A stretch of 64,000 bases of DNA, taken from assembly GCF_900142445.1 (NCBI RefSeq), contig NZ_FRAV01000007.1:1-64000 (forward strand), written 5' to 3'. This document shows positions 18,171 through 26,904 of the stretch, piece after piece (the first letter of the stretch is position 1; every line of letters starts with the position of its first letter). Under the pieces are notes generated by a model, which was not told where the DNA came from, ran no database searches, and was given only the letters and a program-made list of their open reading frames with translations. The position numbers were made by a program, and so were the translations under genes. This DNA comes from Chryseobacterium polytrichastri. GTDB taxonomy: Bacteria > Bacteroidota > Bacteroidia > Flavobacteriales > Weeksellaceae.

Positions 18171-18355
18171 TTTTTTTAATGGCAAATATGGTGTATTGCC
18201 ACTATTAATTTCAGCATTATACGTTGAAAACATCATTTTGAGTATGAACGATACGTTGCGCTTTATACACTTCAAACCATGTCGTTCGTCACCCATTTAA
18301 TCCGTTTAAATGAATATCCCCTCTCCTATTTTAGGAATTCATAATTTTGAAGGTT

Positions 18356-19414
18356 ATGAAAATTGAATTAAACAATAATATAAAGCAAAATATTTTTTTC
18401 CAGCTGGTTTTTTGGCCTGCCTTATTTCTATTTGCTATCGTAAGAGATTATGGTGACTATGAGCCTTCGGAATTTATGGATGTTGTTATTTATAATTTCT
18501 GCCATTGGATTTTTCAGATTTTCAGCGCCAATTTTATCTATTATATTCTGTTCAGAAGATTTTTTGATCAAAAAAAATATTTCAAATTTTCAGTCAATCT
18601 TTTATTTAGTCTTTATATTATTTCTGTAATCAACAGGATTTTTATTGTGTATGCAGCAGAACCTTTTTTTATTAATTTACCTAAAGACAGCTTTACCAGC
18701 ATCTTTACAGATATAGGTTATCTTTTGGCTCATTATACTTTTCCTATTATCAGCAGTACATTTATTTTCATATCCATCATGTTTTTCGTACGGTATAAAG
18801 ATGAAAAACAACAAACGATGAGGTTACTTAAAGAAAAAACAGAACTAGAATTACAATCTCTGAAATCTCAACTCAACCCTCACTTTCTTTTTAATACACT
18901 GAATAATATCTATTCTTTATCCTTAAGCAATTCTGAAAAAACCTCAGAATCAATAAGTCGTTTATCAGATATTCTAGACTATATTTTATACAAAGGGCAA
19001 AAAAGATGGGTTCCGATATCAGATGAACTCACCATTATTGATGACTACATTGCCCTTGAAAGTCTCCGTTATAATGAAAGATTGAAAGTTAGTAGAAATA
19101 TAGAAATCAATTTTTCTAATACAATTCCTCCTTTGTTATACCTTACATTGGTTGAGAATGCCTTTAAGCACGGTGCCGGAAAAACCGCCTATGAAGTTCA
19201 AATAAAAATTGATATAAAAACCAACAAAGAATTTTCTTTTTTCAGAATTGAAAACACATGTGAAACTCCACGTAATAAAGACAATAAAGGGATAGGAATA
19301 CAAAATATAGAGCGACAGCTCCGCTATCATTACCATGACAATTTTTCGTTTCTTATTTCCCAAGAAAGTAATACTTTTATTGTTGAAATAAATACGCCAG
19401 CAGCATATGATTAA
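18356..19414 (+). CDS. LytS/YehU-type sensor histidine kinase
   Basis: A 352-residue membrane kinase. Four hydrophobic helices (about residues 14-140) precede a His_kinase domain with the phosphoacceptor motif LNPHFLFNTLNN (His176) and a GHKL ATPase domain with the N-box LTLVENAFKHGAG (about residue 260). It is paired with the LytTR response regulator whose ATG lies 8 bases inside its 3' end. The ATG at 18356 is chosen; a TTG three codons upstream overlaps a possible -7 box (TAATTTTG, 18342-18349), so the transcript may have almost no leader. The stimulus is unknown. Confidence 0.9.
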   Translation: MKIELNNNIKQNIFFQLVFWPALFLFAIVRDYGDYEPSEFMDVVIYNFCHWIFQIFSANFIYYILFRRFFDQKKYFKFSVNLLFSLYIISVINRIFIVYAAEPFFINLPKDSFTSIFTDIGYLLAHYTFPIISSTFIFISIMFFVRYKDEKQQTMRLLKEKTELELQSLKSQLNPHFLFNTLNNIYSLSLSNSEKTSESISRLSDILDYILYKGQKRWVPISDELTIIDDYIALESLRYNERLKVSRNIEINFSNTIPPLLYLTLVENAFKHGAGKTAYEVQIKIDIKTNKEFSFFRIENTCETPRNKDNKGIGIQNIERQLRYHYHDNFSFLISQESNTFIVEINTPAAYD

Positions 19415-20111
19415 TTGTATTATCGTAGAAGACGAACCATTAGCAGTGACATTGCTGGAAAACCACATTGCTAAATTTGAGACAGCACTAAAAGTAGTTG
19501 GGAAAGCAGCCAATGCTATGGAAGCCTATCATTTGATTCAGACCAAAAATGTAGATTTAATGTTTCTGGATATTCAAATGCCTCATCTCAACGGAATTGA
19601 TTTTCTTAAGTCTTTACATCACAAACCCAAAACTATTTTTACCACTGCATATCGTGATTTTGCTATAGAAGGTTTTGAGCTTGAAGCTGTAGATTATCTT
19701 CTAAAACCCATCACTTTTGATCGTTTTTTTAAAGCTATTGAACGCGTGTTGAGAAACATAACTCTCCATTCTGAAAATGATTTCATTATGATTAAAACAG
19801 ATGGAATGCACCGTAAAGTTTCACTCTCAGAAATTATATATTTTGAAAGCCAGGGAAATGACATTAAAATTCTTTTGATCAACAATGAATCTCTTATTTC
19901 AAAAAGCAAAATAACAGAGCTGGAATCTCTATTATCTACGAAAGGTTTTATAAGAATCCACCGATCATTTATGATCAATTCTCACTATATTACCGCTTTC
20001 AACTCTAATGAAGTACTGCTCGGGGTTCATCACATTCCTGTAGGCAGAAGCTATAAAAATGAATTTGAAGCTTTTATGAAACTCATTTCTAAAAATTCTA
20101 TTAATCTGTAA
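19407..20111 (+). CDS. LytTR family response regulator
   Basis: A 234-residue regulator. The receiver domain (about 1-120) has the acidic pair at EDE (residues 8-10), phosphoacceptor Asp55 in LMFLDIQMP, and the T/K positions in FTTAYRDFA and YLLKPI. The C-terminal LytTR DNA-binding domain (about 135-230) has ISEIIYFESQGNDIKIL and the RIHRSFMIN motif. It overlaps the kinase gene by 8 bases, so the two are translationally coupled. LytTR regulators bind imperfect direct repeats. No target gene follows closely; the next 549 bases are non-coding. Confidence 0.92.
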   Translation: MINCIIVEDEPLAVTLLENHIAKFETALKVVGKAANAMEAYHLIQTKNVDLMFLDIQMPHLNGIDFLKSLHHKPKTIFTTAYRDFAIEGFELEAVDYLLKPITFDRFFKAIERVLRNITLHSENDFIMIKTDGMHRKVSLSEIIYFESQGNDIKILLINNESLISKSKITELESLLSTKGFIRIHRSFMINSHYITAFNSNEVLLGVHHIPVGRSYKNEFEAFMKLISKNSINL

Positions 20112-20660
20112 GAAGATCATATCCTTCCAAGCTCACAAAAGGCTGAATTGGTAAAATTCAATATTTTAACTAACTTAGCTACCTAAATTCTTAAATAACA
20201 CACAAATGAAAAAAACCTTTATGTACAAAATCCCTCTTCGCACCAAGCAACAGTCATTGATTCGTTCATCATTAATTCAAATCATTTAACGTAATTCTTA
20301 ATTCAAACTTGGTATATCTCTACGATATTAAAAAAACAGAATGAACAGTGATTTTAAATTAGCAATGATTTTTTAGTAAAAAATCACGTAGCAATTGTCT
20401 CTTAATAAATTACACACACATCAATTTATTGTAATGTAGACATTTTTTTAATATCAACACCACCACAAACCTTTATATACAACTCATTAATAAAGGATTA
20501 ACAACAAGAATAATGCTTCAATGAAATGCATACCATTTATTGCCTATTAATCATTGATATTAAAAAAAAATGCTACTTTTGCTCAAGGAATAAAAATTGT
20601 TTTTAGCGTTTTTATTAGTAATTTAGAGATACCAAATTATAAAACATTAAAAATCATCAC
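20112..20660. other. 549-base gene-free region after the two-component pair
   Basis: The longest non-coding stretch in the window. Stops occur in all frames; a 27-codon ORF starting near 20206 (MKKTFMYKIPL) has no recognisable homology. The right part holds the promoter of the 20661 gene. No terminator hairpin is obvious right after the regulator gene, and I recognise no structured RNA. Confidence 0.5.
20554..20581 (+). promoter_or_regulatory. Probable Bacteroidota promoter for the 20661 secreted protein
   Basis: TTG at 20554-20556, a 17-base spacer, then TACTTTTG at 20574-20581, a good match to TTTG-N19-TAnnTTTG. Predicted start near 20588 would give a leader of about 70 bases. Confidence 0.55.
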
Positions 20661-21251
20661 ATGAAAAAAATAATTCTACTATTTACTTGCATGTTCGGGA
20701 TTTCAGTTTTTTCACAGATTAAAGTCTTGAAAAACGAAACTTTAGTGGAAATTGGTAAGGATAATTCCGTTGGTTTATATAAAAAAGATGATAAATTCAC
20801 CATCAACTATCAGGATCTTAATACCTCTAATCTAAATACTTTCAGATCTTTTTCATTTCAAAATATGAATAAAGATGTGGAAGGGCTTTATAAAATGATT
20901 ACGGATGGGTTTATTGATTCTCCAGAAGGAAATATTGTACTGGAACTTCCTAGTGATATTATCGAGCTTCACTACGAGAAAAACTATGGTCAACCGACTG
21001 TTCAGTTTATTCATTATATCAACAAGAATAAAAAATATGTTGGAAAGTCACAATTTCTAAACAAAAAACAGATTGATAAAATTTTCGGAAAGACAAACGG
21101 AAAGGCCGTTTTGTATGATAAGCCGGGGATGAAAACAAATTCTACGATGGGATCTACAAACGTTAACTCTTCAACAAGTACAGCAATACCATTAAATGAC
21201 ACTTCTGAAAGAACACCATCTTCTACAAAAAGTAAGAAATATAAAAAATAA
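20661..21251 (+). CDS. Secreted protein of unknown function
   Basis: A 196-residue protein with a clear signal peptide (MKKIILLFTCMFGISVFSQ). The mature part is mixed alpha/beta (about residues 20-150). A low-complexity Ser/Thr/Lys tail (about 155-196) ends in SKKYKK. I recognise no family. It has its own promoter and is followed by a terminator, so it is monocistronic. The tail could be a disordered linker or wall-interacting segment; this is only a description. Confidence 0.75.
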   Translation: MKKIILLFTCMFGISVFSQIKVLKNETLVEIGKDNSVGLYKKDDKFTINYQDLNTSNLNTFRSFSFQNMNKDVEGLYKMITDGFIDSPEGNIVLELPSDIIELHYEKNYGQPTVQFIHYINKNKKYVGKSQFLNKKQIDKIFGKTNGKAVLYDKPGMKTNSTMGSTNVNSSTSTAIPLNDTSERTPSSTKSKKYKK

Positions 21252-21273
21252 GCAATCTTTATAAAACATAATT

Positions 21274-21301
21274 AAACTCATTCTTCCCGGATGAGTTTTT
21301 T
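21274..21301 (+). terminator. Rho-independent terminator
   Basis: Stem AAACTCAT / ATGAGTTT (21274-21281, 21291-21298) with a 9-base loop and a T tract. It ends the 20661 transcript just before the promoter of the ABC ATPase. Confidence 0.8.
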
Positions 21302-21306
21302 ATTTC

Positions 21307-21314
21307 TATTTTTG
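21307..21314 (+). promoter_or_regulatory. Candidate -7 box for the GldA-like gene
   Basis: TATTTTTG, a match to TAnnTTTG, 20 bases before the ATG at 21335 and immediately after the preceding terminator. No clear -33 box. Confidence 0.4.
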
Positions 21315-21334
21315 TAAAAACATTGTTTTACATT

Positions 21335-22054
21335 ATGTCACTTCAAATAATCAATCTGACCAAAAAATTTGGTGAACAAGTCGCATTGAATACCATCAAT
21401 ATTTCAATTGATAAAAACGAGATCATAGGTCTTCTAGGTCCAAATGGAGCCGGAAAATCTACCCTCATGAAATCTATTGTAGGTGCATTGAAAATAGATG
21501 AAGGTGAGATAATCTTTAATAAAAAAAACATTTCTGAACACGAGATTGAAAGCAAGAAAAACATTGGTTTTTTGCCTGAAAACAACCCTTTGTATCTTGA
21601 AATGTATGTAAAAGAATACTTGCAGTTTGTTGCAAATATTCATAAAATCTCTGAAAAAAGAGTGGACGAAGTGATTGAATTAGTAGGAATTACTCCTGAA
21701 AAATCTAAGAAAATCAGTCAGCTTTCTAAAGGATACAAGCAAAGAGTTGGTTTGGCACAGGCCATTATTCATCAGCCGGATCTTTTAATTTTAGACGAGC
21801 CTACAAATGGATTAGATCCTAACCAGATCATTGAGATTAGAAATGTAATAAAAGAAATTGGAAAAGAGAAGACTGTTCTACTTTCTACCCATATCATGCA
21901 GGAAGTCGAGGCGCTTTGTTCTCGTGTAATTCTTATCCATAAAGGGAACATCCTTCAAGATTGTCCGATTGATGAATTTAAAGGCAAATTTGAAAGCCTA
22001 GAAGAGGCTTTTGCAAGCTATACCCAAATGGAAGCAGTGAGCATCACAGAATAA
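21335..22054 (+). CDS. ABC transporter ATP-binding protein, GldA-like
   Basis: A 239-residue ABC ATPase. Walker A GPNGAGKST (about 36-44), Q-loop region GFLPENNPLYLEMYV, signature QLSKGYKQRVGLAQA, Walker B LLILDEPTNGLDPNQ and the switch His in LLSTHIMQEVEAL. The PENNPLYL and DPNQIIEIRNVIK wording closely resembles GldA of gliding Bacteroidota, but the protein is about 60 residues shorter at the C-terminus. No permease (GldF/GldG) is next to it, and a terminator follows. It may partner a membrane protein encoded elsewhere. ATG at 21335 was chosen over an upstream TTG at 21323. Confidence 0.88.
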   Translation: MSLQIINLTKKFGEQVALNTINISIDKNEIIGLLGPNGAGKSTLMKSIVGALKIDEGEIIFNKKNISEHEIESKKNIGFLPENNPLYLEMYVKEYLQFVANIHKISEKRVDEVIELVGITPEKSKKISQLSKGYKQRVGLAQAIIHQPDLLILDEPTNGLDPNQIIEIRNVIKEIGKEKTVLLSTHIMQEVEALCSRVILIHKGNILQDCPIDEFKGKFESLEEAFASYTQMEAVSITE

Positions 22055-22063
22055 ATATAATCT

Positions 22064-22096
22064 ATAATAAGTCCTACTATTTGTAGGACTTATTAT
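22064..22096 (+). terminator. Rho-independent terminator of the ABC ATPase gene
   Basis: Perfect 14-base stem (22064-22077 with 22083-22096) built on AATAAGTCCTAC / GTAGGACTTATT, 5-base loop, then a T-rich tail. Confidence 0.85.
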
Positions 22097-22155
22097 TTTA
22101 AGCCAAATTTCAGGTTTTAAATAATTCTTTACAATTTACATTACACAGAGGATCC

Positions 22156-22163
22156 TACATTTG
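22156..22163 (+). promoter_or_regulatory. Candidate -7 box before the 22206 gene
   Basis: TACATTTG matches TAnnTTTG and lies 42 bases before the ATG at 22206. It includes the TTG at 22161 that would otherwise extend the frame, which supports the later start. Confidence 0.5.
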
Positions 22164-22205
22164 GCATTAAATTTGAAAATATCCAAATACATAAAACTCA
22201 TTACA

Positions 22206-22643
22206 ATGATTAAAAAAATTTTACTAGGAGCATTTTGTATCGCTCAGTTTTCATTAGCATATGCTACAGAAATTAAAAATGAATCACCCAAATCATCTAC
22301 TGTTTCTGACAATTATCAGAAGGTACCTAAAACCGTCATTATTAAAACAAGCAAGTTCAAGATCAGAATAGACTTACAACCTAATGGGCAATATCTTTAT
22401 CAATCTTGGGGAGTTAACTCAAAAATTACTTCAAAGCCAAGCATGATTATTCCTAATGGAGAATTAATTCCTGATGGTAGCGGAGGAAACTATTATTATG
22501 AATTCAACAATAATGGTTTCGTTTATCAAGTATGGAGAAATTACCTTACAGATTCGGCTACCAAAGCACCTTATACGTTAATGGTAACAGATTCAAACGG
22601 TAAAACTATCGTAAACCAAGATGGTCGCGTAGTTAAAAATTAA
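22206..22643 (+). CDS. Secreted protein of unknown function
   Basis: A 145-residue protein with a signal peptide (MIKKILLGAFCIAQFSLAYATE) and a mature beta-rich domain rich in Tyr, Asn and Gly (for example GQYLYQSWG, GGNYYYEFNNNGFVYQVW), suggestive of a small beta-sandwich. No family recognised. The ATG at 22206 was chosen over an upstream TTG because it begins the signal peptide and lies downstream of the promoter-like box. Flanked by terminators on both sides, so monocistronic. Confidence 0.75.
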   Translation: MIKKILLGAFCIAQFSLAYATEIKNESPKSSTVSDNYQKVPKTVIIKTSKFKIRIDLQPNGQYLYQSWGVNSKITSKPSMIIPNGELIPDGSGGNYYYEFNNNGFVYQVWRNYLTDSATKAPYTLMVTDSNGKTIVNQDGRVVKN

Positions 22644-22649
22644 GCATAA

Positions 22650-22680
22650 AAAATCCCACTTTTACGGTGGGATTTTCTTT
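22650..22680. terminator. Hairpin terminator
   Basis: Stem AAATCCCAC / GTGGGATTT with a short loop, A-rich before and T-rich after. It lies between the convergent 22206 (+) and patatin (-) genes. Confidence 0.82.
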
Positions 22681-22684
22681 TTAT

Positions 22685-23485
22685 TTATGTTCCCGATGGT
22701 TTTAATTCTGTAAAAAATCCACTTTCATCAAAACTATCTTTTGCAGCGTTATATCCAATAGTGAAAATTTCTTCCAAACGATCTTTCTTTCGCTCAAAAG
22801 CTCCATAACTTGAGAGCTCTTGTGAAGTGATAAACCAATCGCAATATCCAAACTTTATTTTTTCAACTCTGTAAGAAAGAAGATCATAAGAACGGGAAAC
22901 AATGGCCTTTATCGTTTTTAAATCATGAATATTGATATCATGTGGTGGAGAAACAAACACACCAATCAATTGGTCACATTCATCCCGGATTACATCTGCT
23001 GGAAAGTTATTTAGCACACCTCCGTCGCAATACATCTCATCTCCTAAAATATAAGGGGTTGTAACACCGGGAATAGAGCATGATGCAATAACAGCATCAG
23101 TCACCCTAAAGTTATCATCAAATATTTTCTGAGTTCCGGAAACTAATTCTGTTGCTACAATTTTCACTTCCTTATCCAAATCACCAATTTTCATATCATG
23201 AAAAATCGGCTTTAAATAGTTATTGAAGATCACCGAAGAAACCAGTCCCGGTTGATTGAAGGTAAAATGTTTCCAATTGAAGAAATAAACTGACTGAAAA
23301 AAATCCAGAATCTCCTCAGGTGTTTTTCCTACTGCATGCAGACAACCAACAAGAGATCCTGCGCTACAACATGATAAAACATCAATATTGATATTTTTTT
23401 CTTTCAAGAATTTTAAAACTCCTGCATGGGCAATACCCTTCGTTCCGCCTCCGGATAAAACCAATCCTGTTTTTTCAAAATTCAT
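22685..23485 (-). CDS. Patatin-like phospholipase family protein
   Basis: A 266-residue patatin-fold hydrolase. The oxyanion loop is SGGGTKG (residues 11-17), the nucleophile Ser41 lies in CCSAG, and the catalytic Asp154 lies in CDGG. Patatins hydrolyse acyl lipids with a Ser-Asp dyad. The nucleophile elbow is normally GxSxG; here residue 39 is Cys (TGT) instead of Gly, which could alter or reduce activity. No signal peptide, so probably cytoplasmic or membrane-associated. It stands alone. Confidence 0.85.
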   Translation of the reverse strand: MNFEKTGLVLSGGGTKGIAHAGVLKFLKEKNINIDVLSCCSAGSLVGCLHAVGKTPEEILDFFQSVYFFNWKHFTFNQPGLVSSVIFNNYLKPIFHDMKIGDLDKEVKIVATELVSGTQKIFDDNFRVTDAVIASCSIPGVTTPYILGDEMYCDGGVLNNFPADVIRDECDQLIGVFVSPPHDINIHDLKTIKAIVSRSYDLLSYRVEKIKFGYCDWFITSQELSSYGAFERKKDRLEEIFTIGYNAAKDSFDESGFFTELKPSGT

Positions 23486-23629
23486 AGAATAAATTTAAGA
23501 AAACAGAGTGAGAAAATGAGATTAATTTTACTAAACATCCAAATTTTAAAATTATTTTAATAATTCTTTTATTTATCTTAAAATTAAAAGCTGTTTCAGT
23601 AAAAACAATAAAGAAATATATGGTTGCTA

Positions 23630-24223
23630 TTATCGCATATCATATTCTTTAAGAACTTCAATGTAATCTTTCTGAGTATGTACATTTTTATATTTCTCCA
23701 ATAAATCCGGATATTTTTCTAATCTGTTGATCAATAATTTATTCTTTTTTGAATACTGAATTGTTGTACTTACCAAATCTCTGTTATCAAAAGTAAACTC
23801 GCTCGAAGCAGTATTTCCCATTAAATCGAGTCTCTGAAAACTTCTTACTGCTTTTATTTTTTTACCATAATATAAAATTTGAAGAATAGAACCATTGAGA
23901 TTCATCTGTGGAAAATCATCTGAAGTAACATATTTAAATACCACTCCATCAAAATCAGTTATTTCCATATACTTAACTTCTGATATCGGAATAATCTCCT
24001 TCCCTTTTTCACTAACTAGTTTAATTTTTTTTACAAAAGTATCAGGTGTAAAATGATCCATTTTAAAAGGATAGCTCGCCACGATACGTGAAGATAAAGT
24101 ATCCTTATTATTTGTTTTTAACACATACTTTATTGGCAGATGATTCTGCTTAGGCTCATATGCTTTTTGTGAAAATACGGTAATAGAAATTAACGAAAAA
24201 AGTAAAATTAGTTTTATTTTCAT
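23630..24223 (-). CDS. Secreted protein of unknown function, tandem paralog B
   Basis: A 197-residue protein with signal peptide MKIKLILLFSLISITVFSQ. It shares length, signal peptide pattern and motifs with its upstream neighbour 24271-24864: (A/K)YVLK, a (E/D)VKY(M/I)(E/K)ITD motif near residue 85, a basic LQILYYGKKI / LEIMFEGKNI motif, and a C-terminal helix ending DYIEVLKEYD / DYVELLRLYD. This is a tandem duplication with strong divergence. Family not recognised. The 47-base gap to the neighbour suggests one transcript. Confidence 0.78.
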   Translation of the reverse strand: MKIKLILLFSLISITVFSQKAYEPKQNHLPIKYVLKTNNKDTLSSRIVASYPFKMDHFTPDTFVKKIKLVSEKGKEIIPISEVKYMEITDFDGVVFKYVTSDDFPQMNLNGSILQILYYGKKIKAVRSFQRLDLMGNTASSEFTFDNRDLVSTTIQYSKKNKLLINRLEKYPDLLEKYKNVHTQKDYIEVLKEYDMR

Positions 24224-24270
24224 GTATAATAGTTTTAAAATTTCAGAATAGAAAAGCGGATTTTTCAGAT

Positions 24271-24864
24271 TTAAGAATTATCAATTTTGGTATCATATAA
24301 ACGTAATAATTCAACATAATCTTCATCAGTTTTCGCTGCCTTTAACTTTTCCATCAAATTAGGATCGTCTTTAAATATTTTCTTAAACTTATTTTTAATA
24401 TCATTAAAAAAGCCCCAATAAAGAATATTCTTGTTCTTATCAACAATATATCCTTTAATTTCAAGTTGAAGCCTAAGGGTTGGGTTATAGTAATCTTTAT
24501 ACCAATTTATATTTTTTCCTTCAAACATTATTTCAAGTAAACCTTCTTCCTTTGGTAATCTTCCTGCAGAACTGAAATACTCATGTTTGATATTATTTTC
24601 ATCAGTAATTTTAATATACTTTACATCATTTGGCTCTATCCAACTTTCATTTCCTTGATCATCTCTTATTTTCATTTTAAACAAAATGGTAGCAAAGTAA
24701 TATTTCTTGTTGGTAAACTTCCCTACATTTCTAACCTTAGCTTTTATAGTATCATTAGAGCTTTTTAATACATATTCTGCGGGAAAATATCCTTTAGCTT
24801 CTTGATCTTGTGAAAAAATAAGAATTGAAAATAATGAAAAAAGTAAAATAAATTTTGTTCTCAT
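24271..24864 (-). CDS. Secreted protein of unknown function, tandem paralog A
   Basis: A 197-residue protein with signal peptide MRTKFILLFSLFSILIFSQ and the same domain plan as 23630-24223: a YVLK strand, the DVKYIKITDE motif, LEIMFEGKNI, and the C-terminal DYVELLRLYD helix. The two are diverged tandem copies. It is the first gene of the pair, and the lpdA terminator lies between it and lpdA. Function unknown; probably periplasmic or surface. Confidence 0.78.
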   Translation of the reverse strand: MRTKFILLFSLFSILIFSQDQEAKGYFPAEYVLKSSNDTIKAKVRNVGKFTNKKYYFATILFKMKIRDDQGNESWIEPNDVKYIKITDENNIKHEYFSSAGRLPKEEGLLEIMFEGKNINWYKDYYNPTLRLQLEIKGYIVDKNKNILYWGFFNDIKNKFKKIFKDDPNLMEKLKAAKTDEDYVELLRLYDTKIDNS

Positions 24865-24878
24865 AATTAGTAATTAAA

Positions 24879-24903
24879 AAAGCCCAGACAAAATCTGGGC
24901 TTT
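24879..24903 (-). terminator. Rho-independent terminator of lpdA
   Basis: Stem AAAGCCCAGA / TCTGGGCTTT with a 5-base loop. Read on the minus strand the hairpin is followed by a run of T, right after the lpdA stop. Confidence 0.87.
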
Positions 24904-24935
24904 ATGTATAATATTGATCCTATTTACGGTATAAA

Positions 24936-26324
24936 TTAAATATGAATCACCTCACCATAAGCAGCAGCAGCAGCTTCCATGATAGCCTCAGAAACTGTTG
25001 GGTGTGGGTGGATAGACTTGATGATCTCGTGACCTGTAGTTTCTAGTTTTCTAGCAACAACAGCTTCAGCAACCATATCAGTTACACCTTCACCAATCAT
25101 GTGGCAACCTAACCATTCTCCATATTTAGCATCGAAAATAACTTTGATGAAACCATCTGTATTTCCGTTTGCAGTAGCTTTTCCACTTGCAGAAAGAGGG
25201 AATTTACCTACTTTAATTTCGTATCCTTTTTCTTTAGCCTGCTTTTCTGTAAGACCTACAGAAGCAACTTCAGGGTGACAGTATGTACATCCAGGGATAT
25301 TGCCGTAGTCGATTTTCTCAACATGCATTCCTTTGATCTTTTCAACACAAGTAATTCCTTCAGCAGAAGCAACGTGAGCAAGAGCCTGAGTCGGGATAAT
25401 ATCTCCGATTGCATAGTAACCCGGTACAGAAGTTTCGTACCATTCGTTTACCAATACTCTTCCTTTATCTGTTTGAATACCCACTTCTTCAAGACCAATG
25501 TTCTCGATGTTTGCAGCAATACCAACAGCAGACAATAAGATATCAGCTTCTAAAGTAATCGTTCCAGTAGCTGTTTTCACAGTTGCTTTCACTCCTTCTC
25601 CACTTGTATCAACACTCTCTACAGAAGCATTTGTCATAATTTCGATACCTGTCTTTTTCAAAGATTTCTCTAAGTGTTTAGAAATGTCTTCATCTTCTAC
25701 AGGAACAATGTTTGGCATAAATTCAACAACAGTAACTTTTGTTCCCATTGTATTATAGAAGTCAGCAAACTCAACCCCAATTGCTCCAGAACCTACAACA
25801 ATCATAGATTTTGGCTGCTCAGGAAGAGATAATGCCTGTCTGTATCCAATTACTTTTTTACCGTCTTGAGGTAAGTTTGGCAATTCTCTTGAACGTGCTC
25901 CAGTCGCAATAATGATATTGCTTCCAGCATATTCAGTTACTTTACCGTCTTTATCTGTAACAGAAACTTTTTTATCTTTTAAAACTTTAGCAGTTCCTAA
26001 AATAACATCGATCTTGTTCTTTTTCATTAAGAACTCAATACCTTTGCTCATTTTACTCGCAACGCCACGGCTTCTTTGAATAACATTAGGGAACTCAAAA
26101 CTTGGTTCCACTTTATTCAAACCATAATCTTCCGCGTGGTTGATGTAATGAAAAACCTGAGCAGATTTCAACAAAGCTTTCGTTGGAATACATCCCCAGT
26201 TAAGGCAAATTCCTCCTAAATTTTCTTTCTCGATAATTGCAGTTTTGAAACCCAATTGTGCTGCTCTAATAGCTGTAACATATCCACCAGGACCACTTCC
26301 GATGACAATAATATCGTAGTTCAT
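24936..26324 (-). CDS. lpdA: Dihydrolipoyl dehydrogenase (E3)
   Basis: A 462-residue FAD/NAD flavoenzyme that reoxidises dihydrolipoamide in 2-oxo acid dehydrogenase complexes and the glycine cleavage system. FAD-binding GSGPGGYVTAIRAAQLG (9-25) is followed by the redox disulfide GGICLNWGCIPTK (Cys40, Cys45). Then come the NAD-binding VVGSGAIGVEFADFYNTMG, the second FAD motif YAIGDI, and the C-terminal His-Glu pair in SIHPHPTVSEAIMEAA. Length and motifs are standard. Monocistronic with its own terminator. The E1 fusion at 45108-47540 is a possible complex partner. Confidence 0.96.
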   Translation of the reverse strand: MNYDIIVIGSGPGGYVTAIRAAQLGFKTAIIEKENLGGICLNWGCIPTKALLKSAQVFHYINHAEDYGLNKVEPSFEFPNVIQRSRGVASKMSKGIEFLMKKNKIDVILGTAKVLKDKKVSVTDKDGKVTEYAGSNIIIATGARSRELPNLPQDGKKVIGYRQALSLPEQPKSMIVVGSGAIGVEFADFYNTMGTKVTVVEFMPNIVPVEDEDISKHLEKSLKKTGIEIMTNASVESVDTSGEGVKATVKTATGTITLEADILLSAVGIAANIENIGLEEVGIQTDKGRVLVNEWYETSVPGYYAIGDIIPTQALAHVASAEGITCVEKIKGMHVEKIDYGNIPGCTYCHPEVASVGLTEKQAKEKGYEIKVGKFPLSASGKATANGNTDGFIKVIFDAKYGEWLGCHMIGEGVTDMVAEAVVARKLETTGHEIIKSIHPHPTVSEAIMEAAAAAYGEVIHI

Positions 26325-26553
26325 TAGCTTAAAAATTTTAATGCGAATTTAAGGAAAAATATTGGATGTTGCACCTTTCTTAAAATTTGCGACGCAATGC
26401 ATAACAAAGCATATTTCTCCTGTATTCTATCAAAAAAAGAGAACACATAATAGGTTCTCTTTAATAAAATTTCATTTTAACTTGAAATTTAATAAAACTG
26501 AGTGTATAGAATTAAACTATTTCAATTTTAATATTTTCAAGAAAATTATAGTA

Positions 26554-26814
26554 TTACATCTTTTTAAGTAATCTTTTCTGGCTTTGATATTTTTCATTCA
26601 ACGCCTTAAGCTGATCTCTTTTCATCTTCTTTGTAGCCAATGGATGATTTAAAATCAATTTCTTTTCCTGATTATATCTTTTGTCCAGCTCTTTAGATTT
26701 AATGTTTACAAGTTCACTTTTCGAAGGATGAGGTGGTGGCGTAGGATGCTTCTGTGCTGAAACATTCATTGCTAATCCTACTAATAAAATGGCTGATATA
26801 AAAAACTTTTTCAT
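26554..26814 (-). CDS. Small secreted basic coiled-coil protein
   Basis: An 86-residue protein with a signal peptide (MKKFFISAILLVGLAMNVSAQ), a Pro/His-rich stretch (KHPTPPPHPSK) and a Lys-rich helical tail (LDKRYNQEKKLIL...LNEKYQSQKRLLKKM). The ATG at 26814 starts the signal peptide; the open frame runs 15 codons farther. It resembles its neighbour 26905-27327 in the C-terminal repeat (LKALNEKYQSQKRLLK versus KEALKKKYESQKEVLK), so the two are related. Function unknown. Confidence 0.72.
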   Translation of the reverse strand: MKKFFISAILLVGLAMNVSAQKHPTPPPHPSKSELVNIKSKELDKRYNQEKKLILNHPLATKKMKRDQLKALNEKYQSQKRLLKKM

Positions 26815-26904
26815 GATATTTATTTTTATGAATGAATTTAATATTTTAATCATTTTCAATTGAATTCATTCGCATTCGAAGTAATTATTACATATATCGT
26901 ACCA

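Noticed and set aside
18171..18296. Longer N-terminus of the acyltransferase (42 extra residues)
   Set aside because: The extra residues are unlike the family, which normally starts just before the DHLRTLAILL helix; the ATG at 18170 fits better.
25275..25758. Two plus-strand ORFs of 86-87 codons inside lpdA
   Set aside because: Antisense shadows of a highly conserved gene with typical mirror-frame composition.
26362..26571. 69-codon ORF between lpdA and the small coiled-coil gene
   Set aside because: Low-complexity Phe/Asn/Lys content from AT-rich DNA; no start context or family.
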